From Novosphingobium sp. 17-62-19 (lineage in GTDB: Bacteria > Pseudomonadota > Alphaproteobacteria > Sphingomonadales > Sphingomonadaceae), in NCBI RefSeq assembly GCF_002256775.1, contig NZ_NCII01000009.1, forward strand, positions 1 to 50,647: DNA of 50,647 bases, written 5' to 3'. Below, piece after piece: positions 18,870 to 28,423 of this stretch. Position numbers and translations under genes: made by a program. The notes under the pieces were generated by a model, which was not told the DNA's origin, ran no database searches, and worked only from the letters and a program-made list of their open reading frames with translations. Every line of letters starts with the position of its first letter. Position 1 is the first letter of the stretch.

Positions 18870-21077
18870 ATGAGGGAACGTCTTTACCGTGGAATCGCGC
18901 TGGCAGGGGTCGCCGCCGCATCCATCTTCACCGCAGCACCGGCCTTTGCGCAGGATGCACAAGCCGAAAGCGCCTTTGCTGACGGCGAAATCGTCGTCAC
19001 CGCCACCAAGCGCGCAGAAAGTCTGCAATCGGTGCCAATCTCTGTCTCGGCCATCGGCGGCGATACTTTGGCAAAGGCACGCGTGAACAGCGTCGACAGC
19101 CTTGTCACGAAAGTCGCCAACCTCCAGTTGACCTCTATCGTCGGGGACAACACGCCGATCTTCAGCCTTCGCGGCGTGTCGATGTCGGACTACAGCCTCA
19201 ACCAATCCAGCCCGGTGGCGACTTATTACGACGAAGTCTACAAGGGCAACTTCGCTTTCCTAGGCGTTGCGATGTATGATCTGGAGCGTGTGGAAGTGCT
19301 GCGCGGCCCACAAGGCACACTCTATGGCAAGAACACCACCGGCGGTGCGGTCAACATCATTGCGGCCCCGGCCAAGCTGGGCGAAACCAGCGGCTATGCC
19401 AACGCAGGCTACGGCAACTACAACCGCATCGACCTCAACGGCGCCATCAACGTGCCATTGGGTGAGAAGGCGGCGCTGCGCATCGCGGGCACTTATGCCA
19501 AGGCCGATGGCTGGTTCAAGAACGTCATCCCCGGCAAGCCCGACCTTGCTTCGACCGATGAATACGCCATCCGCGCCACGCTGAACGTGGAAGCGAGCGA
19601 AACGGTGCGCTTCGTGCTGCGCGCCTCGACCAGTTTCCAGAACCCCTACAACTACGGCATTTATGCCCAGCCCGAAGCGACCAACCGCCCGGGCCTCGGC
19701 GAACGCGAAATCGCCTCGAACATCGACGAAAAGCGCCGCGCCCGGACCTATTCGGTCGCGCTGACCAGCACGTTCGACGTGTCTGATGCGCTCACCATCA
19801 CCAGCATCACCGCGTGGGACAAGGGCAACCTGTCGTTCTACGAAGACACCGACGGCACTGCAGGCGAACTGCTGGAAATCCCCTATCGTGACCGCGCCAC
19901 CCAGTTCTCGCAGGACCTGCGCCTCACCAGCGACACCGGTGGGCCATTCGATTTCATCCTCGGCGCATTTTACCACCGCGAAAAGGTCTACAATCAGACC
20001 ACGTTCGAGATCGGCAAGGACATCGATTCCGATGGCCTTCCCGGCATCACGGCCAACGATTGCGCGGTGGGGCTTCCGCTGGGCTGCCTGTTCCGCAACC
20101 AGTTCGATCAGGTGAAGAACAGCTACGCGCTCTATTCCGACCTGAAGTACGACCTCACCGAAGCGCTCACCCTCCGCGGCGGTTTGCGCTTTACGCACGA
20201 TACCGGCCGCCAGACGGACTTTTCCTCCGATGCGCTGGGCGTGGATGGCACGCTGATTGCCAACCTTATCCCGATTTCGGCGCTGCGCTATTCGCAGGAT
20301 AACCTTTCAGGCAAAATCGGCCTCGATTACAAGTTGGCCGATGGCAACCTGCTCTACGCCAGCGTCAGCCGTGGCTACCGCGCACCAAGCTTCAACGCGC
20401 AGGCCTTCTTCGATCCATCGGAACTGTCCATCGCACGGCCCGAAGAAGTCACCAGCTACGAAGCTGGCGTCAAGACGCAGTTCATGGATCGCAAGATCAC
20501 GCTGAATGTCTCGGGCTTCTACTATGATTACAAGAACCAGCAGTTCATCAACGTCGACCCGACCAGCGCCGCACAGACCCTTCTCAACATCCCCAAATCG
20601 CGCATCTTCGGCGGTGAGGCTGAACTGACGATCCGCGCCAGCGACGCCTTCACGATTCACTCCGGCCTGGGACTACTCTCCACCAAGATCCAGCGCGGCA
20701 CGGTGAGCGGCAACAACGTATCGGGCAATCGCCTGTCCAATGCGCCAAGCCTCACCTTCAATACCACTGTCGACCTGACGCTGTTCGATGGTGACATGGG
20801 CAAGCTTTCACTCCACCCGGACATCGCCTACCAGTCCAGCCAGTTCTTCGAAGTGCTGAACGTGCCCCGGCTGGAGCAATCGGCCTATGCCATCGTCGGC
20901 GGCCATATCGATTGGGAAAGCGCGGACGGGCGGTTTAACGCGTCGGTCTGGGGCAAGAACCTGACCGACAAGTTCTTCTTCACCTCGCGCGTCGATCTGC
21001 TGGCCGGGTTCGGTTTTGATTACAACCACATCGGCAACCCGCGCATGTATGGCGTAAGTGTCGGCGTGAAATTCTGA
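18870..21077 (+). CDS. TonB-dependent outer membrane receptor of amine module 1
   Basis: 735 aa. Signal peptide, then a TonB box region (EIVVTATKRAESLQSVPISV), plug domain with VEVLRGPQGTLYGKNTTGGAVNI, and a beta-barrel ending in a terminal phenylalanine (VGVKF), as outer membrane proteins do. It follows the cytochrome c gene by 13 bases with GGGAGG in between, so it belongs to the amine dehydrogenase operon. That position suggests it imports the amine substrate or something the enzyme needs, such as a metal complex; the sequence does not say which. ATG 18867 is 3 bases upstream and also possible. Confidence 0.9.
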   Translation: MRERLYRGIALAGVAAASIFTAAPAFAQDAQAESAFADGEIVVTATKRAESLQSVPISVSAIGGDTLAKARVNSVDSLVTKVANLQLTSIVGDNTPIFSLRGVSMSDYSLNQSSPVATYYDEVYKGNFAFLGVAMYDLERVEVLRGPQGTLYGKNTTGGAVNIIAAPAKLGETSGYANAGYGNYNRIDLNGAINVPLGEKAALRIAGTYAKADGWFKNVIPGKPDLASTDEYAIRATLNVEASETVRFVLRASTSFQNPYNYGIYAQPEATNRPGLGEREIASNIDEKRRARTYSVALTSTFDVSDALTITSITAWDKGNLSFYEDTDGTAGELLEIPYRDRATQFSQDLRLTSDTGGPFDFILGAFYHREKVYNQTTFEIGKDIDSDGLPGITANDCAVGLPLGCLFRNQFDQVKNSYALYSDLKYDLTEALTLRGGLRFTHDTGRQTDFSSDALGVDGTLIANLIPISALRYSQDNLSGKIGLDYKLADGNLLYASVSRGYRAPSFNAQAFFDPSELSIARPEEVTSYEAGVKTQFMDRKITLNVSGFYYDYKNQQFINVDPTSAAQTLLNIPKSRIFGGEAELTIRASDAFTIHSGLGLLSTKIQRGTVSGNNVSGNRLSNAPSLTFNTTVDLTLFDGDMGKLSLHPDIAYQSSQFFEVLNVPRLEQSAYAIVGGHIDWESADGRFNASVWGKNLTDKFFFTSRVDLLAGFGFDYNHIGNPRMYGVSVGVKF

Positions 21078-21119
21078 TAACGTGAACCACAAGGCTCCTT
21101 GAAGAGCCGGGAGAGGACA

Positions 21120-22523
21120 ATGACTGACTACAAGCTGCTGATCGGCGGCCAGCTCGTCGATGGTGACATGACGATGGACGTGATCAACCCGGCCACGGGT
21201 GCGCCGTTCTGCACGGTGCCCCGTGCCAGCGCTGCGCAGGCCGATGCCGCCATTGCGGCGGCAAAGGCTGCGGTGCCGGGCTGGGCTGCGGTGCCCTGGG
21301 CAGACCGTCAGGCAAAGCTCGTCGCGCTGGCCGACGCTATCGCCGCCCGCAAGGACGAGATTGCTCGTGCGTTGACCATGGAACAGGGCAAACCGCTGGC
21401 CGAGGCCATGGGCGAACTCGCGTGGACAGATGGCTATTTGCGCCACTATGCCACGCTGGAACTGCCCGAACGGGTAATTCAGGACGACGCGGCCGGGTAT
21501 ATCGCGGTCAAGCATCGGCCGCTCGGTGTGGTTGTCGGCATCATTGCATGGAACTTCCCGCTGCTCGTCGCCTGCTGGAAGATCGGGCCTGCGGTGCTGG
21601 CGGGCAACGCCATTGTGCTGAAGCCGGCGCCAACCACTCCGGTCTGTGCGCTGATCCTGGGCGAGATCTGTCGCGAGGTGTTCCCTGCGGGCGTGGTCAA
21701 TGTCATCACCGATGCCAATGACCTTGGCCCTCATCTGACGGCCCATCCCGATGTCGCCAAGGTCGGCTTCACCGGCTCCACCGCCACCGGCAAGCGTATA
21801 GCCGCCAGCGGTGCAGACACGCTCAAGCGCGTGACGCTCGAACTCGGGGGCAATGATCCGGCCATCGTGCTCGAAGACGTCGACGTGCGCGAAACCGCGC
21901 AGGCCATCTTCGGCAATGCCTTCCTCAACAACGGGCAGGTCTGCCTTGCGATCAAGCGCGCCTATGTCCACGCCGATATCTATGACGCAATGTGTGGCGA
22001 ACTGGCGCGCCTTGCCGAAGCGGCCGTGGTCGATGACGGTCTGCAGCAGGGCACCCAGATCGGCCCGATCCAGAACGCGATGCAGTTCGAAAAGGTGAAG
22101 GGTTTCCTCGATTCCGCCCGTGCCGAAGGCACTGTGGTGGCAGGCGGCGAGGTGATGGAGCGCGCCGGATACTTCATCCGCCCCACCATCGTGCGCGATG
22201 TGACCGATGGTGATCGCATCGTGGATGAGGAGCAGTTCGGCCCGATCCTGCCGCTGATCAAGTTCGACGATGTCGAGGATGTCATCGCCCGTGCCAACGC
22301 CAGCGAATACGGTCTGGGTGGCTCGGTCTGGTCAAGGGATGTGGGCCGGGCCGCAGATATTGCCGCGCGCATTGAAAGCGGGCAAGTCTGGGTGAACCAG
22401 CATATCGCCATCGGCCCGCACATCCCTATGGCCGGTTTCAAGAACAGTGGCCTTGGCGTCGAGCAATCGGTCGAAGGCCTTGCCGAATACACGCAGACGC
22501 AAGTGGTGAATATCAAGCGATGA
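21120..22523 (+). CDS. NAD(P)-dependent aldehyde dehydrogenase, module 1
   Basis: 467 aa cytoplasmic aldehyde dehydrogenase. Catalytic Glu241 (LELGGNDPAIV) and Cys275 (NNGQVCLAIKR) are present, with GFTGSTATGKRIA for NAD(P) binding and NPATGAPF near the start. Start at ATG 21120 preceded by GGGAGAGGA. It lies 42 bases after the TonB receptor and overlaps the acyl-CoA synthetase by ATGA. In this position it should oxidise the aldehyde made by the amine dehydrogenase to an acid. Which aldehyde is unknown. It is not closely alike to the vanillin-type enzyme at 8976. Confidence 0.9.
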   Translation: MTDYKLLIGGQLVDGDMTMDVINPATGAPFCTVPRASAAQADAAIAAAKAAVPGWAAVPWADRQAKLVALADAIAARKDEIARALTMEQGKPLAEAMGELAWTDGYLRHYATLELPERVIQDDAAGYIAVKHRPLGVVVGIIAWNFPLLVACWKIGPAVLAGNAIVLKPAPTTPVCALILGEICREVFPAGVVNVITDANDLGPHLTAHPDVAKVGFTGSTATGKRIAASGADTLKRVTLELGGNDPAIVLEDVDVRETAQAIFGNAFLNNGQVCLAIKRAYVHADIYDAMCGELARLAEAAVVDDGLQQGTQIGPIQNAMQFEKVKGFLDSARAEGTVVAGGEVMERAGYFIRPTIVRDVTDGDRIVDEEQFGPILPLIKFDDVEDVIARANASEYGLGGSVWSRDVGRAADIAARIESGQVWVNQHIAIGPHIPMAGFKNSGLGVEQSVEGLAEYTQTQVVNIKR

Positions 22524-24145
22524 CGCAGCTTTCCTATGCCAAAGGCGCGGTTGACGAACCGCTGCTGGAAAAAACCATCGGACAGGCGCTGCGCGACGCC
22601 GCAGTGCTGTGGGGCGATGACTTGGCTCTCGCCTCGCGTCATCAGGGTATCCGCTGGACCTGGACTGAACTTGATGCCGAAGTGGATCGCGTTGCCAGCG
22701 GCCTGCTGGATCGTGGCGTGGCCAAAGGCGACCGTGTCGGCATCTGGGCACCAAACTGCGCGGAATGGACCGTGCTCCAATTCGCCACCGCACGCATCGG
22801 TGCAGTGCTTGTCACCATCAACCCGGCCTATCGCACCAGCGAAGTCGAATACGCGCTGAACAAGGTCGGCTGCACATTCCTTGTCACTGCCGCCCGCTTC
22901 AAGACGAGCGATTACATCGCAATGCTGCGCGAACTGGGGTCGGAAAAACTGCCGATGCTGCGCAACATCGTGGTGCTTGGCGGTGAAGCGCAGGAAGGCT
23001 TCGAGCCGTGGGAAGACCTGCGCGCACAACCCGATGCCGCACGGCTTGCGGCGGTGGACGCCACACTCGATCCCCACGATCCGATCAACATCCAGTTCAC
23101 CAGCGGCACCACCGGATTCCCGAAGGGCGCGACGCTCACCCATCGCAACATCTTGAACAACGGCCATTTCACCGCCTGCACGGTCAAGTTCACGCACAAG
23201 GACCGCATCTGCATTCCGGTCCCGCTCTACCACTGCTTCGGCATGGTATTGGGCAACCTTGCCGCGCTCGCCAGCGGTGCCGCCATGGTCTATCCGAGCG
23301 AGGCCTATGATCCCAAACTGGCGCTCGAAGCTGTGCAGGCCGAAGGCTGCACTGCGCTATATGGCGTGCCGACGATGTTCATCACCATCCTCGCCCAGCC
23401 CGATCTTGCAGACTACAACGTCAGCACGCTGCGAACCGGCATCATGGCCGGATCGCCGTGCCCGGTTTCCACGATGCAGCAGGTGATGGACCGTCTGAAC
23501 ATGACGCAGGTGACCATCGGCTACGGCATGACCGAAACCAGCCCGCTCACCACCCAGACCGCCACCGACGATCCGATCGAAGAGCGCGTTGGCACAGTCG
23601 GCCGTGTTCATCCCCATGCCGAAGCAAAAGTCGTCGGCCTGAATGGTGAAACGCTGCCCATCGGCGAACAGGGCGAATATTGCTCGCGCGGCTATGCCGT
23701 CATGCTCGGTTACTGGGACGATCCGACCAAGACCGCCGAAGCCATCGACGAAGAGGGCTGGATGCATTCGGGTGACCTCGCCACGATGGACAAGAACGGC
23801 TACATCCGCATCACCGGCCGCATCAAGGACATGATCATCCGCGGCGGCGAGAACATCTACCCGCGCGAGATCGAGGAGTTCCTGCTCACCCACCCGGCGG
23901 TGCAGGATGCGCAGGTCTTCGGTGTGGCCGACGAGAAATACGGTGAGGAAGTCTGCGCATGGCTGATCGCGCGGGCAGGGCAGGGCCTTACCGCAGATGA
24001 TGTGCTGGCCCACTGTAAAGGCCGCATCGCGCACTACAAGGTGCCGCGCCATGTGCGGATCGTCGAGGCTTTCGCGATGACCGTCACTGGCAAGGCTCAG
24101 AAGTTCGAAATGCGCAAGATGATGGAAGCTGAACTCGTGCGTTAA
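22520..24145 (+). CDS. AMP-forming acyl-CoA synthetase, module 1
   Basis: 541 aa ANL-superfamily ligase; activates a carboxylic acid to its CoA ester with ATP. P-loop FTSGTTGFPKGATLTHRN, YGMTETSPL, the hinge GRIKDMIIRGGENIYPREI, and the C-terminal catalytic lysine in VTGKAQKFEMR are all intact. It looks like a medium-chain or general fatty-acyl-CoA synthetase. The start overlaps the aldehyde dehydrogenase stop (ATGA), so the acid made by that enzyme is the obvious substrate. It might also serve the hydratase-lyase at 10424, which lacks its own ligase, but nothing in the sequence supports that beyond proximity. Last gene of the module 1 operon. Confidence 0.9.
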   Translation: MTQLSYAKGAVDEPLLEKTIGQALRDAAVLWGDDLALASRHQGIRWTWTELDAEVDRVASGLLDRGVAKGDRVGIWAPNCAEWTVLQFATARIGAVLVTINPAYRTSEVEYALNKVGCTFLVTAARFKTSDYIAMLRELGSEKLPMLRNIVVLGGEAQEGFEPWEDLRAQPDAARLAAVDATLDPHDPINIQFTSGTTGFPKGATLTHRNILNNGHFTACTVKFTHKDRICIPVPLYHCFGMVLGNLAALASGAAMVYPSEAYDPKLALEAVQAEGCTALYGVPTMFITILAQPDLADYNVSTLRTGIMAGSPCPVSTMQQVMDRLNMTQVTIGYGMTETSPLTTQTATDDPIEERVGTVGRVHPHAEAKVVGLNGETLPIGEQGEYCSRGYAVMLGYWDDPTKTAEAIDEEGWMHSGDLATMDKNGYIRITGRIKDMIIRGGENIYPREIEEFLLTHPAVQDAQVFGVADEKYGEEVCAWLIARAGQGLTADDVLAHCKGRIAHYKVPRHVRIVEAFAMTVTGKAQKFEMRKMMEAELVR

Positions 24146-24233
24146 GGATTTGTGCGTAGTCCCTTGGTAAGCAAATGCTTGCTCAGTGTGGTTAACACGG
24201 GCTCAATTGAATTTGAGTTGGGGGACTAAAACA

Positions 24234-25286
24234 ATGTCGCGCTCCGCATCCATCATGCTCGCCGCCGCGCTTGCCGCCGTTCCCACGCAGGTACTGGCCG
24301 AAGGTGTCGTCTCCTCGCAAGCCGATTGGCGTCTGGCAGAGGCAGGCAGCACTGCGCTGGTTTCCGCTGGAAAGCAGCAGTCGGGCGCCATGCTCGGCGT
24401 GCAGTGCGATCCCAACGACATGCGTGGACGTCGGCTGATCTTCGGTGCCTATCGCAACGAGGACGGCTCCGGCTTGCTGAGGGCGCTGACCACCACGCGA
24501 CCCAAGGTCATCAATATCTCGGTCGAATCCCAGTCCGCTTGGGCAGAATTCGGCGTCGCGCTCGAAGGCAAAGGCCAACTCAGCCAGACCGGCGTGGCGG
24601 ATTATATCGCGGGCTATCTCTCGGCAGAGCAATACGCCCTTATCCGCAACGCCCGCTCGGTCACGATCAAGGTTGGCGAAAAGGTCTTCTGGTTCACCGG
24701 CAATGGCTCGCTTTCCGCCACCAATTCGCTGGTATGCGGCGGTGCTTCGCCGATCCGCGCCAGCCGTATGGCGGTGGAAAGCGCCAGCCGTCCCAAGCCG
24801 CCACAAAAGCAGCTATTGCAATCACGCTGGGTCTTTGCGCCCGGCCTGCTCACGCCCGATCCGGCGCGCGGCAGCTATCAGGCATTCTCCTCGGTTTCCG
24901 GCTTCCCCGGCAACGAACTGGCCAGCTTCAACTTCGAAGTCACCTGCCGCGCCGGGCAACTACACGCCATGTTCCGCAACGGCTCAGTCCACGCCAGCGT
25001 CAAGGACGCCGCTGCGCAGAATGCCACTGCGTTCATGAAATCGGTCAATGGCCCCGCCAACACGGCAGAAGTCTATGCCGATGGCAAAATGCTCGCTCGT
25101 TTCCCGGTCGAACCCGGCAAGGATGGTAAGGGGCACCCGCTCTCGGCCAAGGAATTGCAGGCGATGATGAAGTTCGATCAGATCGTCGTCGCCGGTCAGA
25201 CCACCACGGTGGAGTTCGGCGGCAAGGAAGGCCCCTCCAGCATCCTCGCGCTGGCGCAGGCCTGTGGTGCCTCGAAGCGGAGTTAG
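24234..25286 (+). CDS. Exported protein of unknown function
   Basis: 350 aa from ATG 24234 (TTGGGGGAC upstream), with a signal peptide ending near VLAEG. No recognised family. The mature part seems to have two related halves, around residues 20-180 and 195-345, each with a cysteine-containing stretch (MLGVQCDPNDM and NFEVTCRAGQLH) and a late VTIKVGEKVFWF or VVAGQTTTVEFGG strand, so it may be an internal duplication of a beta-rich domain. The last codon and TAG stop lie at the edge of the inverted-repeat element (25283 onward), so the C-terminus may have been set by its insertion. Confidence 0.7.
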   Translation: MSRSASIMLAAALAAVPTQVLAEGVVSSQADWRLAEAGSTALVSAGKQQSGAMLGVQCDPNDMRGRRLIFGAYRNEDGSGLLRALTTTRPKVINISVESQSAWAEFGVALEGKGQLSQTGVADYIAGYLSAEQYALIRNARSVTIKVGEKVFWFTGNGSLSATNSLVCGGASPIRASRMAVESASRPKPPQKQLLQSRWVFAPGLLTPDPARGSYQAFSSVSGFPGNELASFNFEVTCRAGQLHAMFRNGSVHASVKDAAAQNATAFMKSVNGPANTAEVYADGKMLARFPVEPGKDGKGHPLSAKELQAMMKFDQIVVAGQTTTVEFGGKEGPSSILALAQACGASKRS

Positions 25287-25555
25287 AGCGCTTTCCGACC
25301 AATCTGGCTCACCGTGACGGAGCAGATTTTGGCCGAGTGCAAGGATTGAGGAGGGAGCCATGCCATCGCATAGTGACCGACGAAAGACGCAGCAATCGGC
25401 CAAAAGGGGCCCGCCCCGGAGGGGTTGACGCAGGAAGCCCCTCGGACAGCGTTGCCTTGCTTGGACGGGCAACCAGCCCGCCCTGCGCAAGGCGCCTTGC
25501 CGAGAGGCTTCCTGCGTCAATCACGCTGAGCCAGATTGGTCGGAAAGCGCTCTAA
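25283..25555. mobile_element. MITE-like element with 35-bp terminal inverted repeats
   Basis: Terminal inverted repeats at 25283-25317 and 25521-25555 match at 34 of 35 positions. Each begins TTAGAGCGCTTTCCGACCAA when read inward; a TA flanks GAGCGC on both sides, as expected for a TA target duplication of IS630/mariner type. Two more inverted repeats lie inside: TTTTGGCCGA (25327-25336) with TCGGCCAAAA (25396-25405), and a 21-bp pair at 25425-25445 and 25500-25520 matching at 20 of 21. No transposase is encoded. The two flanking genes converge and both take their TAG stop from the ends of the element. Confidence 0.75.
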
Positions 25556-26166
25556 GTCGCCGGGGCAACCTTGGCAAAGCGCGCCAGATCGCGCGGAGCC
25601 AGTTGCAAAGTGCGGTTGTTCTGCACAGAAACGGTGAGCGCGTAGAACGCGCGCGCATCGCTTTCGGTGAGGCCCATGTCGCGATAGTAACGCTCATAGG
25701 CGGCGCGAGCTGGATCATCGGCCCGTGCCGCACTCGCATCGCGCCCATCTGCCGAAAGCCACGAATGCACTGCAAAGCGCGCATCCGCTGCCGCCTTGCG
25801 TGTTGAACCGGCAAGGAAAATATCCACAGCACCTGATCGGACCGAAGCCCCCGCTGGCGCAACCGTCGTGATACCACGCTGGCGGATCATCCGCCCCAGC
25901 CGCAGATTGGCGATGTCGTCGCTTGTCCCCGCACAATCGATCAGTTCCAGTGAACGGATCGCCGGATAGGCCTCAACCATGGCAAGGAACGCTGCCGGAG
26001 AACCGCCATCAGTAACCCCCACCAGCCGCGCCTTGTCAGCTGAAATCACCACAAAAGGCCCAAAGCGCATCTGCTTGGCAGCAACCGGAGCCTTTGCAGG
26101 CACGGTCACCGGAGCCACCAGCGCAAGGCTGGCAAACGCAAACAGGGTGGCGGCGCGGATCGTCAT
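25552..26166 (-). CDS. Exported ClpP-like protein of unknown function
   Basis: 204 aa with an N-terminal signal peptide (LFAFASLALVAPVTVPA). The middle resembles the COG3904-type periplasmic proteins with a ClpP/crotonase-like fold: LELIDCAGTSDDIANLRLGR, then RQRGITTVAPAGASVRSGAV with a candidate serine nucleophile, and ARFAVHSW with a histidine. This is a pattern match, and activity is not certain. A C-terminal extension DMGLTESDARAFYALT also fits that group. The stop codon lies in the right inverted repeat of the element at 25283-25555. Confidence 0.6.
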   Translation of the reverse strand: MTIRAATLFAFASLALVAPVTVPAKAPVAAKQMRFGPFVVISADKARLVGVTDGGSPAAFLAMVEAYPAIRSLELIDCAGTSDDIANLRLGRMIRQRGITTVAPAGASVRSGAVDIFLAGSTRKAAADARFAVHSWLSADGRDASAARADDPARAAYERYYRDMGLTESDARAFYALTVSVQNNRTLQLAPRDLARFAKVAPAT

Positions 26167-26242
26167 GCCACCATATGGTCACGCCCCGCTTAGCACCAAC
26201 CCAAGAAACGAGGTTAAGTCCGCACTAACACTTAGGCCCGTT

Positions 26243-27625
26243 TCAGATCATTTGTTCGGGCCGGACCAGCCGCTCAAACATGGTCTCATCCACCAAACCC
26301 AGCGCCAAAGCCGCTTCGCGCAGGCTCAGATCATGCTCATGTGCGTGCTTGGCAATCTTTGCCGCATTGTCATACCCGATCTCCGGGGCAAGCGCGGTCA
26401 CGAGCATCAGCGAACGCTCAACCAGTTCCCCGATCCGCCGCCGGTTCGGTTCGATTCCTTCGACACAGCGCGTCGCAAAGCTAAGCATTCCGACCGACAG
26501 CAGATGGATTGACCGAAGCACTGCAGCACCGATCATCGGCTTGAAAACATTGAGTTCCAGATGCCCCTGCATCCCCCCCACGGTCACTGCCTGATGATTG
26601 CCGATCACTTGCGCAGCCACCATCGTCAGCATCTCGGCCTGCGTCGGGTTCACCTTGCCCGGCATGATCGAACTGCCCGGTTCGTTGGCCGGAAGCTCCA
26701 GTTCGCCAAGGCCTGAGCGCGGGCCTGAGCCGAGCAGACGGATGTCGTTGGCGATCTTGGTCAGCGCCACCGCCAGCGTCGAAAGCGTGCCCGAAAGCTG
26801 CACAAGCGGATCGTTGGAGGCGAGGGCTTCAAACTTGTTGGGCGCCGTCACGAAGGGCAAGCCGGTCAGTTCCGCAACTTGCGCCGCTACCTCTTCCGCA
26901 AAGCCTTCGGGCGCGTTCAACCCCGTACCAACGGCGGTTCCCCCCTGCGCAAGTGCGTGTAGGTGCATCTCGGTGCTCTTCAGAAACGCATCTACATTCG
27001 CCAACTGCTGGGCATAGCCGGAGAACTCCTGCCCCAGTGTCAGCGGCGTCGCGTCCTGCAAATGCGTGCGCCCGATCTTCACCAGATCCTTCCAAGCCAG
27101 CGCCGCACCCGCAAGGCTCCCCCGTAACCGCCCCAAGGCTGGGTAAAGGTCCCGGTGCAGGGCAGTCACCGCAGCAACGTGCAGCGCCGTGGGGAAGGTG
27201 TCGTTCGAAGATTGCCCCATGTTCACATGATCGTTGGGATGCACGGGGATCTTGCTGCCACGTTGGCCCGTCAGCATCTCGTTGGCGCGGCCCGCGATGA
27301 CTTCGTTGGCGTTCATGTTGGACTGCGTGCCGCTGCCGGTCTGCCAGATCACCAGCGGAAACTGATCATCCAGCTTGCCTGCCACCACTTCTGCCGCAGC
27401 TGCCTCAATCGCATCGGCAAGGTCGGGCGCTAGGTCATGACGCCGGTTCACCCGCGCTGCCGCCTGTTTCACAACGGCCAATGCACGCACGATACCGATG
27501 GGCATCTGCTCCATCGCGCCGAACGGAAAATTTTCTATGCTCCGCTGTGTCTGCGCACCCCAATAGGCGCCGGCAGGGACATGAACAGCCCCCAGACTAT
27601 CGGTTTCGCTGCGAAATTCAGTCAT
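26243..27625 (-). CDS. fumC: Fumarate hydratase, class II
   Basis: 460 aa, interconverts fumarate and malate in the citric acid cycle; iron-independent class. The signature [16 protein letters not shown] is intact, with [13 protein letters not shown] and [19 protein letters not shown] for substrate binding. Normal length. Its ATG overlaps the stop of the small iron-permease-family gene (ATGA), so it is the third gene of a minus-strand operon with that gene and the DUF3008 gene. Confidence 0.96.
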   Translation of the reverse strand: MTEFRSETDSLGAVHVPAGAYWGAQTQRSIENFPFGAMEQMPIGIVRALAVVKQAAARVNRRHDLAPDLADAIEAAAAEVVAGKLDDQFPLVIWQTGSGTQSNMNANEVIAGRANEMLTGQRGSKIPVHPNDHVNMGQSSNDTFPTALHVAAVTALHRDLYPALGRLRGSLAGAALAWKDLVKIGRTHLQDATPLTLGQEFSGYAQQLANVDAFLKSTEMHLHALAQGGTAVGTGLNAPEGFAEEVAAQVAELTGLPFVTAPNKFEALASNDPLVQLSGTLSTLAVALTKIANDIRLLGSGPRSGLGELELPANEPGSSIMPGKVNPTQAEMLTMVAAQVIGNHQAVTVGGMQGHLELNVFKPMIGAAVLRSIHLLSVGMLSFATRCVEGIEPNRRRIGELVERSLMLVTALAPEIGYDNAAKIAKHAHEHDLSLREAALALGLVDETMFERLVRPEQMI

Positions 27626-28032
27626 GTGCGGTCCAGTAGATGTTCAACAGTGTCGCTTGTTGTCGCCAGTTTGCCGTTTGGACCTTTGACTTCACGCTCC
27701 AATGCATCGCGCAATTTCTCGATCTCGTCTTCGGTCAGATGCTCGATCCCGACAAAGCCTATCCTTGCCTTGTCCACCGCGCGGATCAGTTCATCAAGTT
27801 TCGCCTGCATCGCTGCCGCATCACGGTTCTGGCTGTTCTGGATCAGGAAGACCATCAGGAATGTCACGATGGTCGTTCCGGTGTTTATCACCAGTTGCCA
27901 AGTGTCGCTCCATTGGAACAAGGGGCCGCTGACACCCCACGTTATGATGATCGCCATGGCTAACACAAAAGTGCCTGCCTGACCTGCCCAAAGCGAGACC
28001 CGGTTGGCGATACGCGTAAAGACTTGGTCCAT
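27622..28032 (-). CDS. Low-affinity iron permease-family small membrane protein
   Basis: 136 aa with two membrane segments ([19 protein letters not shown] and [20 protein letters not shown]) and a charged C-terminal helix region ([18 protein letters not shown], then [16 protein letters not shown]). This is the layout of the bacterial family annotated as low-affinity iron permease (Fet4-like fragment). True iron transport has not been shown for such short proteins. Starts 6 bases after the DUF3008 stop and overlaps the fumC start. Confidence 0.8.
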   Translation of the reverse strand: MDQVFTRIANRVSLWAGQAGTFVLAMAIIITWGVSGPLFQWSDTWQLVINTGTTIVTFLMVFLIQNSQNRDAAAMQAKLDELIRAVDKARIGFVGIEHLTEDEIEKLRDALEREVKGPNGKLATTSDTVEHLLDRT

Positions 28033-28038
28033 ATAGGC

Positions 28039-28227
28039 TCACTTCTTGGTTACGTGTTCCGGTTTGCCCTTCCGGCTGGTGGAAGCCATATCTTCAAGTT
28101 CCCTTTCCGTCATGGATTTCTCCATGGATCGCGAAGCGCCCTTAAGGTCCTTCTTGGGCGTATCACCGCGCTTGGCGGAAAGAGCAGCGCCAGCAGCCTT
28201 CTGCTGGGCGGCGGATTTGGCGGGCAT
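28039..28227 (-). CDS. DUF3008-family small basic protein
   Basis: 62 aa, very lysine-rich and soluble. MPAKSAAQQKAAGAALSAKR at the start and LEDMASTSRKGKPEHV at the end are the family hallmarks. Function unknown; often annotated as a stress-linked or nucleic-acid-associated small protein. Start at ATG 28227 with GAGGA 8 bases upstream. A much longer frame extends upstream on this strand but is antisense to the sulfotransferase gene and was not used. Confidence 0.85.
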   Translation of the reverse strand: MPAKSAAQQKAAGAALSAKRGDTPKKDLKGASRSMEKSMTERELEDMASTSRKGKPEHVTKK

Positions 28228-28423
28228 CGCTTGGCTCCTCATGTCAGTCCGGTTGGTTAAACGCGGGCAAGGGGGCACTGTTCCGTGCCGACATATTGCA
28301 GATGCGTAAATTGGCGTAGCAATGAAGATTGGCCGCGCCGCTAGGCTGCCGGTTACAGGGGGAACCGATGATGAGGAGTAGCCGCGTGACCGGGCCAGCA
28401 ATCGACAGGAGCCTGCCAGCCTG

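Noticed and set aside
21980-23233. 417-codon frame opposite the aldehyde dehydrogenase and acyl-CoA synthetase
   Set aside because: Both plus-strand genes carry intact catalytic motifs; the opposite frame has none.
22520-24145. Acyl-CoA synthetase considered as feruloyl-CoA synthetase
   Set aside because: It overlaps the aldehyde dehydrogenase of the amine operon and lies 11 kb from ech; sequence resembles general acyl-CoA synthetases.
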